Shown: positions 1 through 6,904, counted from the stretch's first letter. The stretch is DNA of 7,181 nt from DASSBG01 sp965651365 (GCA_965651365.1 CBFGSA010000130.1:1-7181); one strand, 5' to 3'. A program made the numbers and translations. The notes: generated by a model from the letters alone, not told the origin.

Positions 1-17
1 GGATGGTTGCTTGCCCC

Positions 18-63
18 AAACGCACCGCGTGGATGCGCTCGCAAGCTCGCTTATCCACCCTAC
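18..63 (+). repeat. Intergenic repeat, family A, copy 1 (direct)
   Basis: This copy matches bases 210-255 at 42 of 46 positions in the same orientation. The core runs from AAACGCACC through GGATGCGCTCGC to CTTATCCACCCTAC. Its outer end is the complement of GTAGGGTGGATAAG. Copy 2 at 82-112 is the inverted partner, separated by 18 bases, so the two can fold into a hairpin. Repeats of this flavour are scattered between genes in many proteobacteria. Assigning it to a named family would need a genome-wide search. Confidence 0.75.
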
Positions 64-81
64 CGGCTCAAACGCCAGAAT

Positions 82-112
82 GTAGGGTGGATAAGCGCAG
101 CGCATTCACGCG
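82..112 (-). repeat. Intergenic repeat, family A, copy 2 (inverted)
   Basis: Read on the minus strand, this is CGCGTGAATGCGCTGCGC followed by TTATCCACCCTAC. It is the same element as copies 1 and 3, but lacks about six bases from the middle (the CGCAAG part). With copy 1 it forms an inverted repeat that could make a stem-loop on either strand. Confidence 0.7.
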
Positions 113-209
113 ATCGGGCTCAAGAGACGGCACCCGGAAGCCATCGTGGGCCTGCTTGAGAAGCGACGTGACGAAGCAAGCGTGACGATGAACCAAGCCT
201 ATATGTTTC

Positions 210-255
210 AAACGCATCGCGGGGATGCGCTCGCGAGCTCGCTTCTCCACCCTAC
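210..255 (+). repeat. Intergenic repeat, family A, copy 3 (direct)
   Basis: This copy has 42 of 46 bases identical to copy 1, with substitutions at 217, 222, 235 and 245. The internal GCGCTCGCGAGC segment is itself palindromic. It lies 147 bases from copy 1, in the same orientation. Confidence 0.75.
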
Positions 256-262
256 GACGGCA

Positions 263-336
263 GGGTGCTGCTGAACGCAGTGAAGCGCCGCCGGATGAAG
301 CCTTGATGGTGCGCTTCGCTACGCTCAGCCGCACCC
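263..336. repeat. Family B inverted repeat, possible terminator of the lemA operon
   Basis: Arms at 263-288 and 311-336 are reverse complements at 22 of 26 positions, with a 22-base loop. In a minus-strand transcript two of the four differences become G-U pairs, leaving only two mismatches. The element begins eight bases past the transporter stop codon at 342-344. A minus-strand RNA would fold here just after translation ends. There is no run of U after the stem, so it is not a canonical intrinsic terminator. It may instead protect the 3' end or be a dimer of a mobile intergenic repeat. Confidence 0.6.
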
Positions 337-341
337 CACCC

Positions 342-1673
342 TCATTTGACGGATGTCTGTTCGCCTGGCGCCAGGTCCGGCGATTTGCCGGCACGCCAAC
401 CGACTATTCCGGCGAGGGCGGCGGCACTGGCGCTGAGCATGGCCAGCAGCGGAATGCCGGCGCCCAGGGCCTTCAGTCCGGTGAGGGAACTGGTCACGAC
501 CACGTCGCCAAAGCGCCACACGGCGGTGTCGACGAAATTCTTGCCCTTGTAGCGCGCCTCGCGCGCAGCGCGCGTGTACAAGGTATTGCTGGCCGGCACA
601 ATCACGCCGTAGGCCAGACCGCGCGTGCCCACCACGACCAGGGCGATCACCGGCACGGCCACGCTGACAAATGACAGATTGCTCCAGTCGAACCAGGGCA
701 ATGGCAAGGTATGTAGCGCAAACACCGCCAACAGCACGAACAGCAGCACATTGGCCACCTCGGCAATCGCAAGCGAGGCACCGGCACCATGGCGCATCAA
801 CATCCAGCGGGTGAATCCCAGCTGCAGCACAATCACCAGAAAATTGCCGGCGAAATCAATGCGTCCATAAAACGCCGTGCGCGCCACGGCGCCGACGATG
901 TGCTCCTTGCTGTAGTCAGCCAGCAGAGCATAGGCCACTGTGCCGATGCCGTCAGACAATAGCATCAACAGTGCCATCAGGCGCACGAAAGGCTGGGTAA
1001 AGGCCTGCTTGAGTCCGGCCAGAATCGAACCGCCAATTGCTTCGGCGGGCCCGGCCCCTGCGCCGCTGCGCAGCGACAGGTACAACAGAATGCCCATCGC
1101 CAGCGCCAGCACGCCGGCCGACACCACCAATAACGGCGCCACACCGACAATGCCGACCAGGGCCGTGGTCAGCAACGGCCCGGCCAGTGCCCCAAGGGTG
1201 CCGCCAATGCCAATCAGGGGGAACAGGCGATGGGACTGCTCGTTGTCGAACAGGTCGGCCATCAGCGACCAGAACAGCGACACCACGAACAGGTTGAACA
1301 CGCTGACCCAGGTGAAGAACACGATACCCAGGCGCTCGGCGCCGATCCGGTCCTGGGCCACGAATGCGGGCACGAACAGCAGCAGGCAACCGATGAAAAA
1401 GCTGTAGCAGATCGCGATCAGGCGCCGACGTGGAAATTGCGCCACCAGGTAGCCGAAGAACGGCGTCAGCGCCAGCATGGCAAGAAAAGTGCCCGAATAG
1501 AACAAAGGCAGCGCAGTCGAACCCACGGCACCGCTGAGCTGGTCACGCACCGGACGGATGATGTAGTAGGAGCACAGCACCAGAAAGAACGCCGCAGCCG
1601 ACAACAGAAGCGCCGAGCGCTCGCGGCGGCGCGGCGGCGCCTTGCTGACGTCGGTCGTGTCGAGAACCGGCAT
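342..1673 (-). CDS. Nucleotide-transporter-like (ATP:ADP antiporter/MFS type) membrane protein
   Basis: The predicted protein has 443 residues and about 12 hydrophobic segments from residue 20 to 425, preceded by a basic cytoplasmic start (PPRRRER, 13-19). Recognisable stretches are YYIIRPVRD (36-44), SLFWSLMADLFD (132-143) and a polar loop RYKGKNFVDTAVWRFGD (374-390). These resemble bacterial proteins annotated as NTP/NDP exchange transporters or MFS relatives, though at 443 residues it is somewhat shorter than the roughly 500-residue classical translocases. The substrate cannot be told from sequence; nucleotide exchange in a free-living bacterium is unproven. ATG 1673 lies 3 bp after the M48 stop. 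An AAGG lies 11 bases upstream and an AGGA overlaps the stop codon, suggesting translational coupling. It is the last gene of the lemA operon. Confidence 0.8.
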   Translation of the reverse strand: MPVLDTTDVSKAPPRRRERSALLLSAAAFFLVLCSYYIIRPVRDQLSGAVGSTALPLFYSGTFLAMLALTPFFGYLVAQFPRRRLIAICYSFFIGCLLLFVPAFVAQDRIGAERLGIVFFTWVSVFNLFVVSLFWSLMADLFDNEQSHRLFPLIGIGGTLGALAGPLLTTALVGIVGVAPLLVVSAGVLALAMGILLYLSLRSGAGAGPAEAIGGSILAGLKQAFTQPFVRLMALLMLLSDGIGTVAYALLADYSKEHIVGAVARTAFYGRIDFAGNFLVIVLQLGFTRWMLMRHGAGASLAIAEVANVLLFVLLAVFALHTLPLPWFDWSNLSFVSVAVPVIALVVVGTRGLAYGVIVPASNTLYTRAAREARYKGKNFVDTAVWRFGDVVVTSSLTGLKALGAGIPLLAMLSASAAALAGIVGWRAGKSPDLAPGEQTSVK

Positions 1674-1676
1674 TCC

Positions 1677-3686
1677 TCAGGCCGCCTTGTCCTGAAGCAT
1701 CGGCGGCAGCGGGCAATGCAGGGCCGCGCAGACCACACGCAGCAGTTCGGATTCGGCGACCGTCACCTGGCCGTCATCACGGATGGCGCGGGTCAGGCCG
1801 CGCACCACCAGCTCCTTGCCCGGCGGTGAAATGCGGTCCAGTTTCGCCAGCGCTTCATCCAGCGCGCGCTGCCAGTCCATCGGCCGCGCGTACTGCAGGT
1901 TGCGGCCGGGCAGGGCCTCGTGGCAGGCGGCCATGAAGGCGCGCCGCGCAGCGTCCTCGTCGTCGTTGCCGTAATGCGCCACCAGTGCGAACAGGTCACG
2001 TGCCTCATCGACACAGCCGTTCAGACGGCGCCGACCCTGGGCAAAGGCCGCGGCCGGGTCCAGCGCATCGATTACCTGTACCTGCACCAGCTTGGCCAGG
2101 CAATATTCGTCCAGTTCGACCTTGCCATCGGCGTCGATGATTTTTTCCAGCCAGTCCACCAGCTTTTCCAGTCGCGGCCGCGGCAGGCGGCGCAGAGTGG
2201 GAAAAGCCAGCGCCGCCAATGGCAGGCGCAAAAGCGGGTGCAGATCACGCAGGCGGCGCACGAACTGCGGCACCTGCACCATGCCGTCACCGTCAAGCAG
2301 ACGTGCAGCCGCGCCAAGCTGCAGCATGCGCGAATCGTCAGACCGCGACACGGCCATGGCCAAGAGCAGCCAAGGTGCCTGGGTGGCATCACGTGCCGCG
2401 GCAGCAAGCTCGTCCGGAATAGTGTGGTGCAGGCCCCCGGCCAGGCTGAAATCGTCCTGACCGGGCGTGGCGACCTGTGCCGTGACACCATCGGCCGACA
2501 CCCCCACGCGCGTCGATTCCAAAGGCAGCGTGGCCGCACCCGCGCCCAGAATGGCGGTGGCGATGCCGGGCATGGCTTTGGTTCCCGGAACCTCGGGCAA
2601 AACCCCGCCGGCTGGTGCCCAGCCCGACAACGAGGCCTGTTTCGATTCACTGTCCTCGGCCTTGACCGGCTGTTGCCAGGCCTCGGCAATGGCGAACAAT
2701 TCCTCGCGATCGAAACCGGGGTCCAGGGTCTTGATCCGCTGCATCAGCGGCGGATGGGTGGCAAACATCGAGGCACCCTCAAGGCCTTCGCCAAACAGCA
2801 TGTGCGCCACCTGCTGGGTGTCCTGTGCTTCCAGCAGAGAGCCTTCGGAAAGGGCCGCGATCTTCTTCAGCGCACCCGCAATGCCCGAGCTCTGGCGCGT
2901 GAACTGTACCGCCGAGGCATCGGCCAGCGATTCGCGCGAACGCGCTACCGAAGCCTGGATCAGTCGACCGAAGAAAAAGCCGATGTAGCCAATCGCGAGC
3001 AGGGCCAGCCCGATCACCGCCACGTAGGCACCGTTGGAGCCGCGCCGGTTGCCACCGACCCGGCCGCCGCTGTACATCAGCAGCCGGCCCAGAATGCCGA
3101 TCAGCAAGATGCCGAACAACAGCCCGATCAGGCGGATATTGAGGCGCATGTCGCCGTTCAGCACATGGCTGAATTCGTGCGCGATCACGCCCTGCAGCTC
3201 GTCGCGAGTGAGCTTGTCCAGGCAGCCCTGGGTCACGCACACTGCGGCATCGGCCGGCGAGTAGCCGGCGGCGAAGGCGTTGATGCCGGCCTCGTTTTCC
3301 ATGATGTAGATTTCCGGTACCGGTACGCCCGAGGCGATGGCAATTTCCTCGATCACGTTGCGCAAGCGGCGCCAGGCCGGATTGGTGGTGTCCGGGGTGA
3401 CCGGTGTCGCGCCCATCCCGCGTGCCACGACTGAGCCGCCACCACGAAGACCCAGGGTACGAAACAGCGAGGCCAGACCGATCACGGCCAGGACCGCAAG
3501 GCTGACCAGGGCCAGGCGCGGAAAGTCCAGCACAATCATGCCCGTGTCGGTCACCTGCCGACCGAAGCCGACAAACACCACCACCGCATCGATCGCCAGC
3601 ACGATCACGATCACGGCCAGTGCAAACAGCACCACCATGCGCCGGCTGGCGCGCCGCGCCTTTTCCTGCAGGGCGAAAAAGTTCAT
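1677..3686 (-). CDS. M48 family membrane metallopeptidase with TerB-like C-terminal extension
   Basis: The predicted protein has 669 residues. It has two N-terminal membrane segments (about 17-41 and 55-76), then a peptidase core with the zinc motif HEFSH (170-174) and probable third ligand Glu252 in RESLADA. A second membrane pair (about 185-205 and 220-241) lies between these motifs, as in HtpX. ATHPP at 309-313 is typical of M48 enzymes. HtpX itself is about 290 residues; here some 340 more follow. That tail has an Ala/Pro/Gly-rich linker (about 341-425), then a helical part with two acidic motifs, DADGKVELDE (518-527) and RDDGQVTVAE (636-645), reminiscent of TerB-like folds. Its likely role is inner-membrane protein quality control, with the tail a regulatory or partner-binding module (inference). 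A GGGGAG lies 9 bases before ATG 3686. Confidence 0.9.
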   Translation of the reverse strand: MNFFALQEKARRASRRMVVLFALAVIVIVLAIDAVVVFVGFGRQVTDTGMIVLDFPRLALVSLAVLAVIGLASLFRTLGLRGGGSVVARGMGATPVTPDTTNPAWRRLRNVIEEIAIASGVPVPEIYIMENEAGINAFAAGYSPADAAVCVTQGCLDKLTRDELQGVIAHEFSHVLNGDMRLNIRLIGLLFGILLIGILGRLLMYSGGRVGGNRRGSNGAYVAVIGLALLAIGYIGFFFGRLIQASVARSRESLADASAVQFTRQSSGIAGALKKIAALSEGSLLEAQDTQQVAHMLFGEGLEGASMFATHPPLMQRIKTLDPGFDREELFAIAEAWQQPVKAEDSESKQASLSGWAPAGGVLPEVPGTKAMPGIATAILGAGAATLPLESTRVGVSADGVTAQVATPGQDDFSLAGGLHHTIPDELAAAARDATQAPWLLLAMAVSRSDDSRMLQLGAAARLLDGDGMVQVPQFVRRLRDLHPLLRLPLAALAFPTLRRLPRPRLEKLVDWLEKIIDADGKVELDEYCLAKLVQVQVIDALDPAAAFAQGRRRLNGCVDEARDLFALVAHYGNDDEDAARRAFMAACHEALPGRNLQYARPMDWQRALDEALAKLDRISPPGKELVVRGLTRAIRDDGQVTVAESELLRVVCAALHCPLPPMLQDKAA

Positions 3687-3717
3687 GCCGGCTCGCTCCC
3701 CGATCCGGGATCAGCGC

Positions 3718-4305
3718 TCAGCCAAACGATACCTGCGGCACTTCACGCTTGGACGGATCCTCGATCTCCAGCGGCTGCGCCGGCTGGAAATGGAACAGGT
3801 TGGACACGAAGGAGTTGGGAAACACCTCGCGCTTGTTGTTGTAGGCCAGCACGGCGTCGTTGTAGGCCTGGCGCGAGAAGGCAACCCGGTTCTCGGTCGA
3901 GGTCAGTTCCTCGGACAACTGCATCATGTTCTGGTTGGCCTTGAGATCCGGGTAGGCTTCGCTCAGCGCGAACAGCCGACCCAGGGCTTGGGTCAGCTGG
4001 TTCTCGCTGCCGGCCAGCTTCTTCATGGCCTCCGGATCACCGGGGTTGGCCTTGGCATCGGACAGGCCGCTGACAGCAGCCGTGCGCGCTTTCACGACCG
4101 CTTCGAGAGTTTCGCGTTCGTGCTTGAGGTACCCTTTGGCGGTCTCGACCAGGTTCGGTATGAGATCGTGGCGGCGGGTCAGCTGCACATCGATCTGGGC
4201 AAAGGCATTCTTGTAGCCATTGCGCAAGGTGATCAGGCCGTTGTAGATACCGACGAAATAGAACACGATGATCGCAAGAACGACCAGCAGAATTATGGTG
4301 CTCAT
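3718..4305 (-). CDS. lemA: LemA family protein
   Basis: The predicted protein has 195 residues. An N-terminal membrane anchor (about 2-22) is followed by the LemA helical bundle. Family signatures are AFAQIDVQLTRRHDLIPNLV (34-53), YPDLKANQNMMQLSEEL (118-134) and TSTENRVAFSRQAYND (135-150). ATG 4305 was chosen over an upstream in-frame ATG at 4491 because family members begin just before the anchor and a GGAG lies 9 bases upstream. LemA proteins are membrane-anchored with the bundle outside the cytoplasm. The biochemical role is unsettled, but lemA next to an M48/HtpX-type peptidase is a recurrent arrangement. The peptidase gene follows after 31 bp on the same strand, so this is probably the first gene of a three-gene operon. 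Confidence 0.95.
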   Translation of the reverse strand: MSTIILLVVLAIIVFYFVGIYNGLITLRNGYKNAFAQIDVQLTRRHDLIPNLVETAKGYLKHERETLEAVVKARTAAVSGLSDAKANPGDPEAMKKLAGSENQLTQALGRLFALSEAYPDLKANQNMMQLSEELTSTENRVAFSRQAYNDAVLAYNNKREVFPNSFVSNLFHFQPAQPLEIEDPSKREVPQVSFG

Positions 4306-4314
4306 CCAGCAAAT

Positions 4315-4318
4315 CTCC
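4315..4318 (-). promoter_or_regulatory. Ribosome binding site deciding the lemA start
   Basis: GGAG on the minus strand lies 9 bases before ATG 4305. This supports the 195-residue LemA over a 257-residue version whose extra 62 residues would run antisense through the start of the divergent beta-lactamase-family gene. Confidence 0.65.
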
Positions 4319-4330
4319 GGTAGGCGCCAC

Positions 4331-5590
4331 ATGGCGCATTGCAGTGCCCAGCATAGCATCCCGGCCATGGCATGTGCGCTGGGATTGATGCTGGCGCTGG
4401 CTGCTGGCACTGCGCCGGGCGCCAATACGTCCCGGCCGGTGCACAAGGCCGCAAAGCCGACTCGGAGCATTGATCCCGACACGCTGAACAAGGCGGTTGC
4501 GGACTACGCGCGCTGGATCGACGAACTTGAGGCCTCCGGGCGCGTGACCGGGCTTTCCACCGCTATCGTATCAGGCAAGAAGGTGCTGCTGGAAAAGAGC
4601 ATCGGCCTGGCCGACGTGCGGACCGGCGCGCCGGTCAAACCGACGACAGTTTTCCGCATCGCTTCCCTGTCCAAAGCGTTCTCCAGCGCGCTCGCTGCAC
4701 TGCTGGTGCACGACGGTCTGCTGAAGTGGGACACCCGGGTGGCCGACGTGTTGACCTACTTTCGCATGCGCAACGACCGTGCCACCAACCAGATGACGGT
4801 GCGCGACATCCTCAGCCATCGCACCGGCTTGCCACACAATACATTCGACCACAGGCTCGAAGACGACGTGCCCTATCGCGAGCTGGTGCGGGAGCTGGAC
4901 AAGGTGCACCTTACCTGCGAAGTCGGCGACTGCTACAGCTACCAGAATGTCGCCTTCAGCATGTTTGGCGATCTGGTCTACGCGGTGACTGGGGACTTCT
5001 TCAACCATCAGGTGGAGAAGCGGCTGTTTCAGCCTTTGCGCATGCAGACGGCCACCTATGGCCGCGCGGCGCTGGAGGACAGTGCGAGCTGGGCCAGACC
5101 GCATGTTCGTGAATACGGCCACTACGTCACCGTCGTGCCCAAACCCAACTATTACTGGGTGTCGCCGGCTGCCGGCGTCAATGCCAGCGTGCGTGACCTG
5201 GAAAAATGGCTGTCGGCGCAGATGGGCGAAGATCCGTCGGTCCTGCCACTCGACATCTTGAAGGAATTGCATGATCCGGTAGTCGACACTCCGGGCCAGA
5301 CCCGCTTCACGCGCTGGCGCCGGGTTCGCCTGCGCCATGCTGGCTATGCACTCGGCTGGCGCGTGCTCGATTATGCCGGCCACACGCTGGTTTTCCATGC
5401 CGGCGCCGTCGAGGGCTACCGCGCCATGATCGGCTTTCTTCCCGAATACCGTGTCGGTTTGATCCTGCTGTGGAACTGCAACTGCCGGGCTCCGTCGGGC
5501 CTGATGCCCATGTTCCTGGACCGGGTGCTGAATCTGCCATCGACCAATTGGGCACAATTGAAGCCGAACGGCACGCGTCACCCGGATTGA
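4331..5590 (+). CDS. Serine beta-lactamase-family (class C / penicillin-binding-like) exported hydrolase
   Basis: The predicted protein has 419 residues from ATG 4331. All three active-site motifs of the family are present: SLSK (112-115; nucleophile Ser112, Lys115), YQN (204-206) and HAG (356-358, in the KTG position). The start is followed by a hydrophobic stretch, MACALGLMLALAAGTAPGA (13-31), that looks like a signal peptide, so the protein is probably periplasmic. Cys196 and Cys201 flank the YQN region and could form a disulfide. Such proteins may be beta-lactamases, D,D-peptidases or esterases; the sequence does not decide. The start is uncertain: 4331 has TAGG six bases upstream, 4295 and 4268 would give a more basic N-terminus but overlap lemA, and 4367 is also possible. 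It is divergent from lemA and convergent with the TonB gene. Confidence 0.88.
   Translation: MAHCSAQHSIPAMACALGLMLALAAGTAPGANTSRPVHKAAKPTRSIDPDTLNKAVADYARWIDELEASGRVTGLSTAIVSGKKVLLEKSIGLADVRTGAPVKPTTVFRIASLSKAFSSALAALLVHDGLLKWDTRVADVLTYFRMRNDRATNQMTVRDILSHRTGLPHNTFDHRLEDDVPYRELVRELDKVHLTCEVGDCYSYQNVAFSMFGDLVYAVTGDFFNHQVEKRLFQPLRMQTATYGRAALEDSASWARPHVREYGHYVTVVPKPNYYWVSPAAGVNASVRDLEKWLSAQMGEDPSVLPLDILKELHDPVVDTPGQTRFTRWRRVRLRHAGYALGWRVLDYAGHTLVFHAGAVEGYRAMIGFLPEYRVGLILLWNCNCRAPSGLMPMFLDRVLNLPSTNWAQLKPNGTRHPD
4350..4358 (-). promoter_or_regulatory. Possible extended -10 promoter for lemA operon
   Basis: TGCTATGCT on the minus strand fits an extended -10 element (TGn followed by TATGCT), about 45 bases upstream of the lemA ATG. 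No good -35 hexamer lies at the expected distance. It overlaps the start region of the divergent gene, so expression of the two could interfere. This is a weak prediction from pattern alone. Confidence 0.25.
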
Positions 5591-5647
5591 AACCGGGCTG
5601 GCCCGGATCACGCGTGAGCGTTCGTAGCGAGCTGGCTCAAGAGCCTG

Positions 5648-5666
5648 CCCCGGACTCGATCCGGGG
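5648..5666. repeat. CCCCGGA/TCCGGGG hairpin
   Basis: A perfect 7-bp stem, CCCCGGA (5648-5654) and TCCGGGG (5660-5666), closes a five-base loop. Sequences of the CCCCGGACT-GATCCGGGG type are common intergenic repeats in GC-rich proteobacteria (recollection, not searched). Its right arm abuts and shares base 5666 with the larger hairpin that follows. Confidence 0.6.
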
Positions 5667-5717
5667 ACATGTCCGGCGCGGGTTTCGCGATCGAGCGAAA
5701 GCCGCGCCGGGCGTGTC
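5666..5717 (+). terminator. Long 23-bp hairpin, possible terminator of the beta-lactamase-family gene
   Basis: Arms 5666-5688 and 5695-5717 enclose the six-base loop GATCGA. Twenty positions are Watson-Crick pairs. Two more (5670 with 5713, 5672 with 5711) are U-G wobbles in plus-strand RNA, and one is a G-G mismatch. In minus-strand RNA the two wobbles become A-C mismatches, so the fold favours the plus-strand transcript. No U tract follows, so it may act with Rho, as a 3'-end stabiliser, or be an intergenic repeat. Confidence 0.5.
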
Positions 5718-5756
5718 ATTGGGCCAGCGCAGCAGGAGGTTCATGAATAGTCCGGG

Positions 5757-6761
5757 CTAGAGATTGAAATTGATTCGCTGCACCAGTACCTTTGCCACCG
5801 GTTTGCCATTGACCAGCGCGGGCTCGAACTGCCACTTCTCGACAGCGTCCACTGCCGCGCGCTCAAAAATGCGGCCCCGGTTGGAACCAACCGAATGCAC
5901 GTTCTTGATGCTGCCATCGGTCTCCACGGTGAACTGCACATCAACCCACCCTTCCATGCGACGGCGCAATGCGGACGCCGGATAGGTGGGTTTGGTGGAC
6001 CTGACCAGCCTGGCATCGCGCGTGGGACCAACAGGTTTCGGCGCGGCTGGTGGCTCGGCAGCCGTGGTGGGCTGGGTGTTTTGCTGCGTGCTGGGTTGGC
6101 TGGCCACAGTCTGTTGCTGTTGTCGCGCTGGAGTGGGCTCCGGTTCCTCAGCCTGCTGCTGGGGCGCCTGGTTGCTGCTGGCGCTGCTGGCCTGCTGCGC
6201 AGCCAGCGCCTCGGCACGTTTTTGCTGCTCTTCGGCGCGTGAGGCCAGCTTGCGTTGTGCATCCAGTTTGGAACGCAGAATCGTCAGCGTGTAGTTGCCC
6301 GGGTCGGCCTTGGCCAGCAGGTCGATTTCTCGCTGGGCCTCGTCAAAACTGTTGGCATTGATGTCCTGCTCGGCGGCACTGGCGCCGAACGGGAAGGTCT
6401 CGCGCAGCGCATCCTGGGCTACCAGGTTGCCGGGACGTTTCTCAAGCACCTCCAGGTAGTACTCGAATGCGTTATTGCCGGCCGGAGCAATGAAGCGCTT
6501 GTCATTCATGGCCTTCTTGGCTTCGTTCAGCAACTGGTCCACGCCCATTGCACTGACGTTGGCCGGCGCCGGCGTACTCGCCGCAGCCGCTGCACTTGCC
6601 GTCTGTGTCTGCTGAACCGCCGCCCGGTCAGCCATATGCGGGCCGATAATGAGAAACCACGCGGCAACAGCCAGCAGTGCCACAATGATTACGGCTGCAA
6701 TCACAACCGGCATCGCCAGGCCACCCTGGCCTCGATACAACTTGATGGGAACACGCCTCAT
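5757..6761 (-). CDS. TonB family energy transducer
   Basis: The predicted protein has 334 residues. It has a basic start (MRRVPIKLYRG), one membrane segment (about 17-40), and a periplasmic helical region (about 72-190, including a charged coiled part QRKLASRAEEQQKRAEAL). A Gln/Pro/Ala-rich linker (about 187-245) leads to a TonB C-terminal domain (about 258-333). The domain shows the usual YP (260-261), the GWVDVQFTVETDGSI strand pair and the ERAAVDAVEKWQFEPAL motif. It would carry proton-motive energy from an ExbB-ExbD-type motor to outer-membrane receptors, but no exbB, exbD or receptor gene is in the window. The helical insert between anchor and linker is unlike the classic E. coli TonB, where a Pro-rich spacer follows the anchor directly. 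ATG 6761 was chosen for its strong ribosome site; a GTG at 6794 would add 11 residues. Confidence 0.88.
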   Translation of the reverse strand: MRRVPIKLYRGQGGLAMPVVIAAVIIVALLAVAAWFLIIGPHMADRAAVQQTQTASAAAAASTPAPANVSAMGVDQLLNEAKKAMNDKRFIAPAGNNAFEYYLEVLEKRPGNLVAQDALRETFPFGASAAEQDINANSFDEAQREIDLLAKADPGNYTLTILRSKLDAQRKLASRAEEQQKRAEALAAQQASSASSNQAPQQQAEEPEPTPARQQQQTVASQPSTQQNTQPTTAAEPPAAPKPVGPTRDARLVRSTKPTYPASALRRRMEGWVDVQFTVETDGSIKNVHSVGSNRGRIFERAAVDAVEKWQFEPALVNGKPVAKVLVQRINFNL

Positions 6762-6767
6762 GAATTT

Positions 6768-6775
6768 CACCTCTC
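6768..6775 (-). promoter_or_regulatory. Ribosome binding site deciding the TonB gene start
   Basis: GAGAGGTG on the minus strand lies six bases before ATG 6761. This is a strong match to the Shine-Dalgarno consensus and favours the 334-residue form over the upstream GTG start at 6794. Confidence 0.7.
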
Positions 6776-6851
6776 GATTCTGATGTTCCCGCACCAGTTT
6801 CGACTCCCCCTGGGAACCTTGGGCATCAAACCCGTCGGCACGGTCGCCCCG

Positions 6852-6880
6852 AATGTACCGCTAACCGCCGCCTGGAGCAA
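6852..6880 (-). promoter_or_regulatory. Weak sigma70-like promoter candidate for the TonB gene
   Basis: On the minus strand TTGCTC (6875-6880) and TACATT (6852-6857) are spaced by 17 bases. The match is three and four of six to the consensus hexamers. It lies between the upstream terminator and the TonB start, where a promoter is expected. It is only a pattern match. Confidence 0.25.
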
Positions 6881-6904
6881 TCCTGCTTCCGCCCAGGTCC
6901 CGCC

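Larger units (their letters stand above)
1..341. other. Gene-free repeat-rich intergenic region
   Basis: No credible coding region was found here. Open frames in this stretch are short, run through repeat copies, and on the minus strand run into the end of the transporter gene in a different frame. The stretch holds three copies of a GTAGGGTGGATAAGCG-type repeat (two direct, one inverted) and one large imperfect inverted repeat of a related but distinct GGGTGC...GCGC element. Bases 113-209 between the copies resemble nothing I recognise. All of it lies downstream of the minus-strand lemA operon, so it would be the 3' untranslated or termination region of that transcript. Confidence 0.7.
5591..5756. 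other. Hairpin-rich convergent spacer
   Basis: This is a non-coding spacer between the 3' ends of the beta-lactamase-family gene and the TonB gene. It holds several inverted repeats. A small CCCGG/CCGGG pair (5581-5597) spans the stop codon, and GGCTC/GAGCC (5634-5645) surrounds only two bases. The two stronger hairpins are listed separately. None is followed by a U run on either strand. Confidence 0.65.

Noticed and set aside
68..394. 108-codon minus-strand open frame after the transporter gene
   Set aside because: It overlaps the end of the transporter in another frame and is composed mostly of repeat copies, with no plausible start or domain.
1920..3434. 504-codon open frame on the plus strand
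   Set aside because: It is antisense to the M48 peptidase with its intact zinc motif. The translation is rich in Gln, Arg, His and Gly with no recognisable domain, typical of an antisense shadow in GC-rich DNA.
3337..4323. 328-codon open frame on the plus strand
   Set aside because: It is antisense to lemA and the start of the M48 gene, with low-complexity composition and no motif.
4571..5719. 382-codon open frame on the minus strand
   Set aside because: It lies opposite the beta-lactamase-family gene, which carries all three active-site motifs. The antisense translation shows no family and runs through the hairpin spacer.
5734..5760. AGGAGG followed by a five-codon frame, ATG to TAG, ending at the TonB stop
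   Set aside because: The Shine-Dalgarno match is perfect but only three bases from the ATG, the peptide is MNSPG, and nothing follows on that strand. It is best explained as chance.
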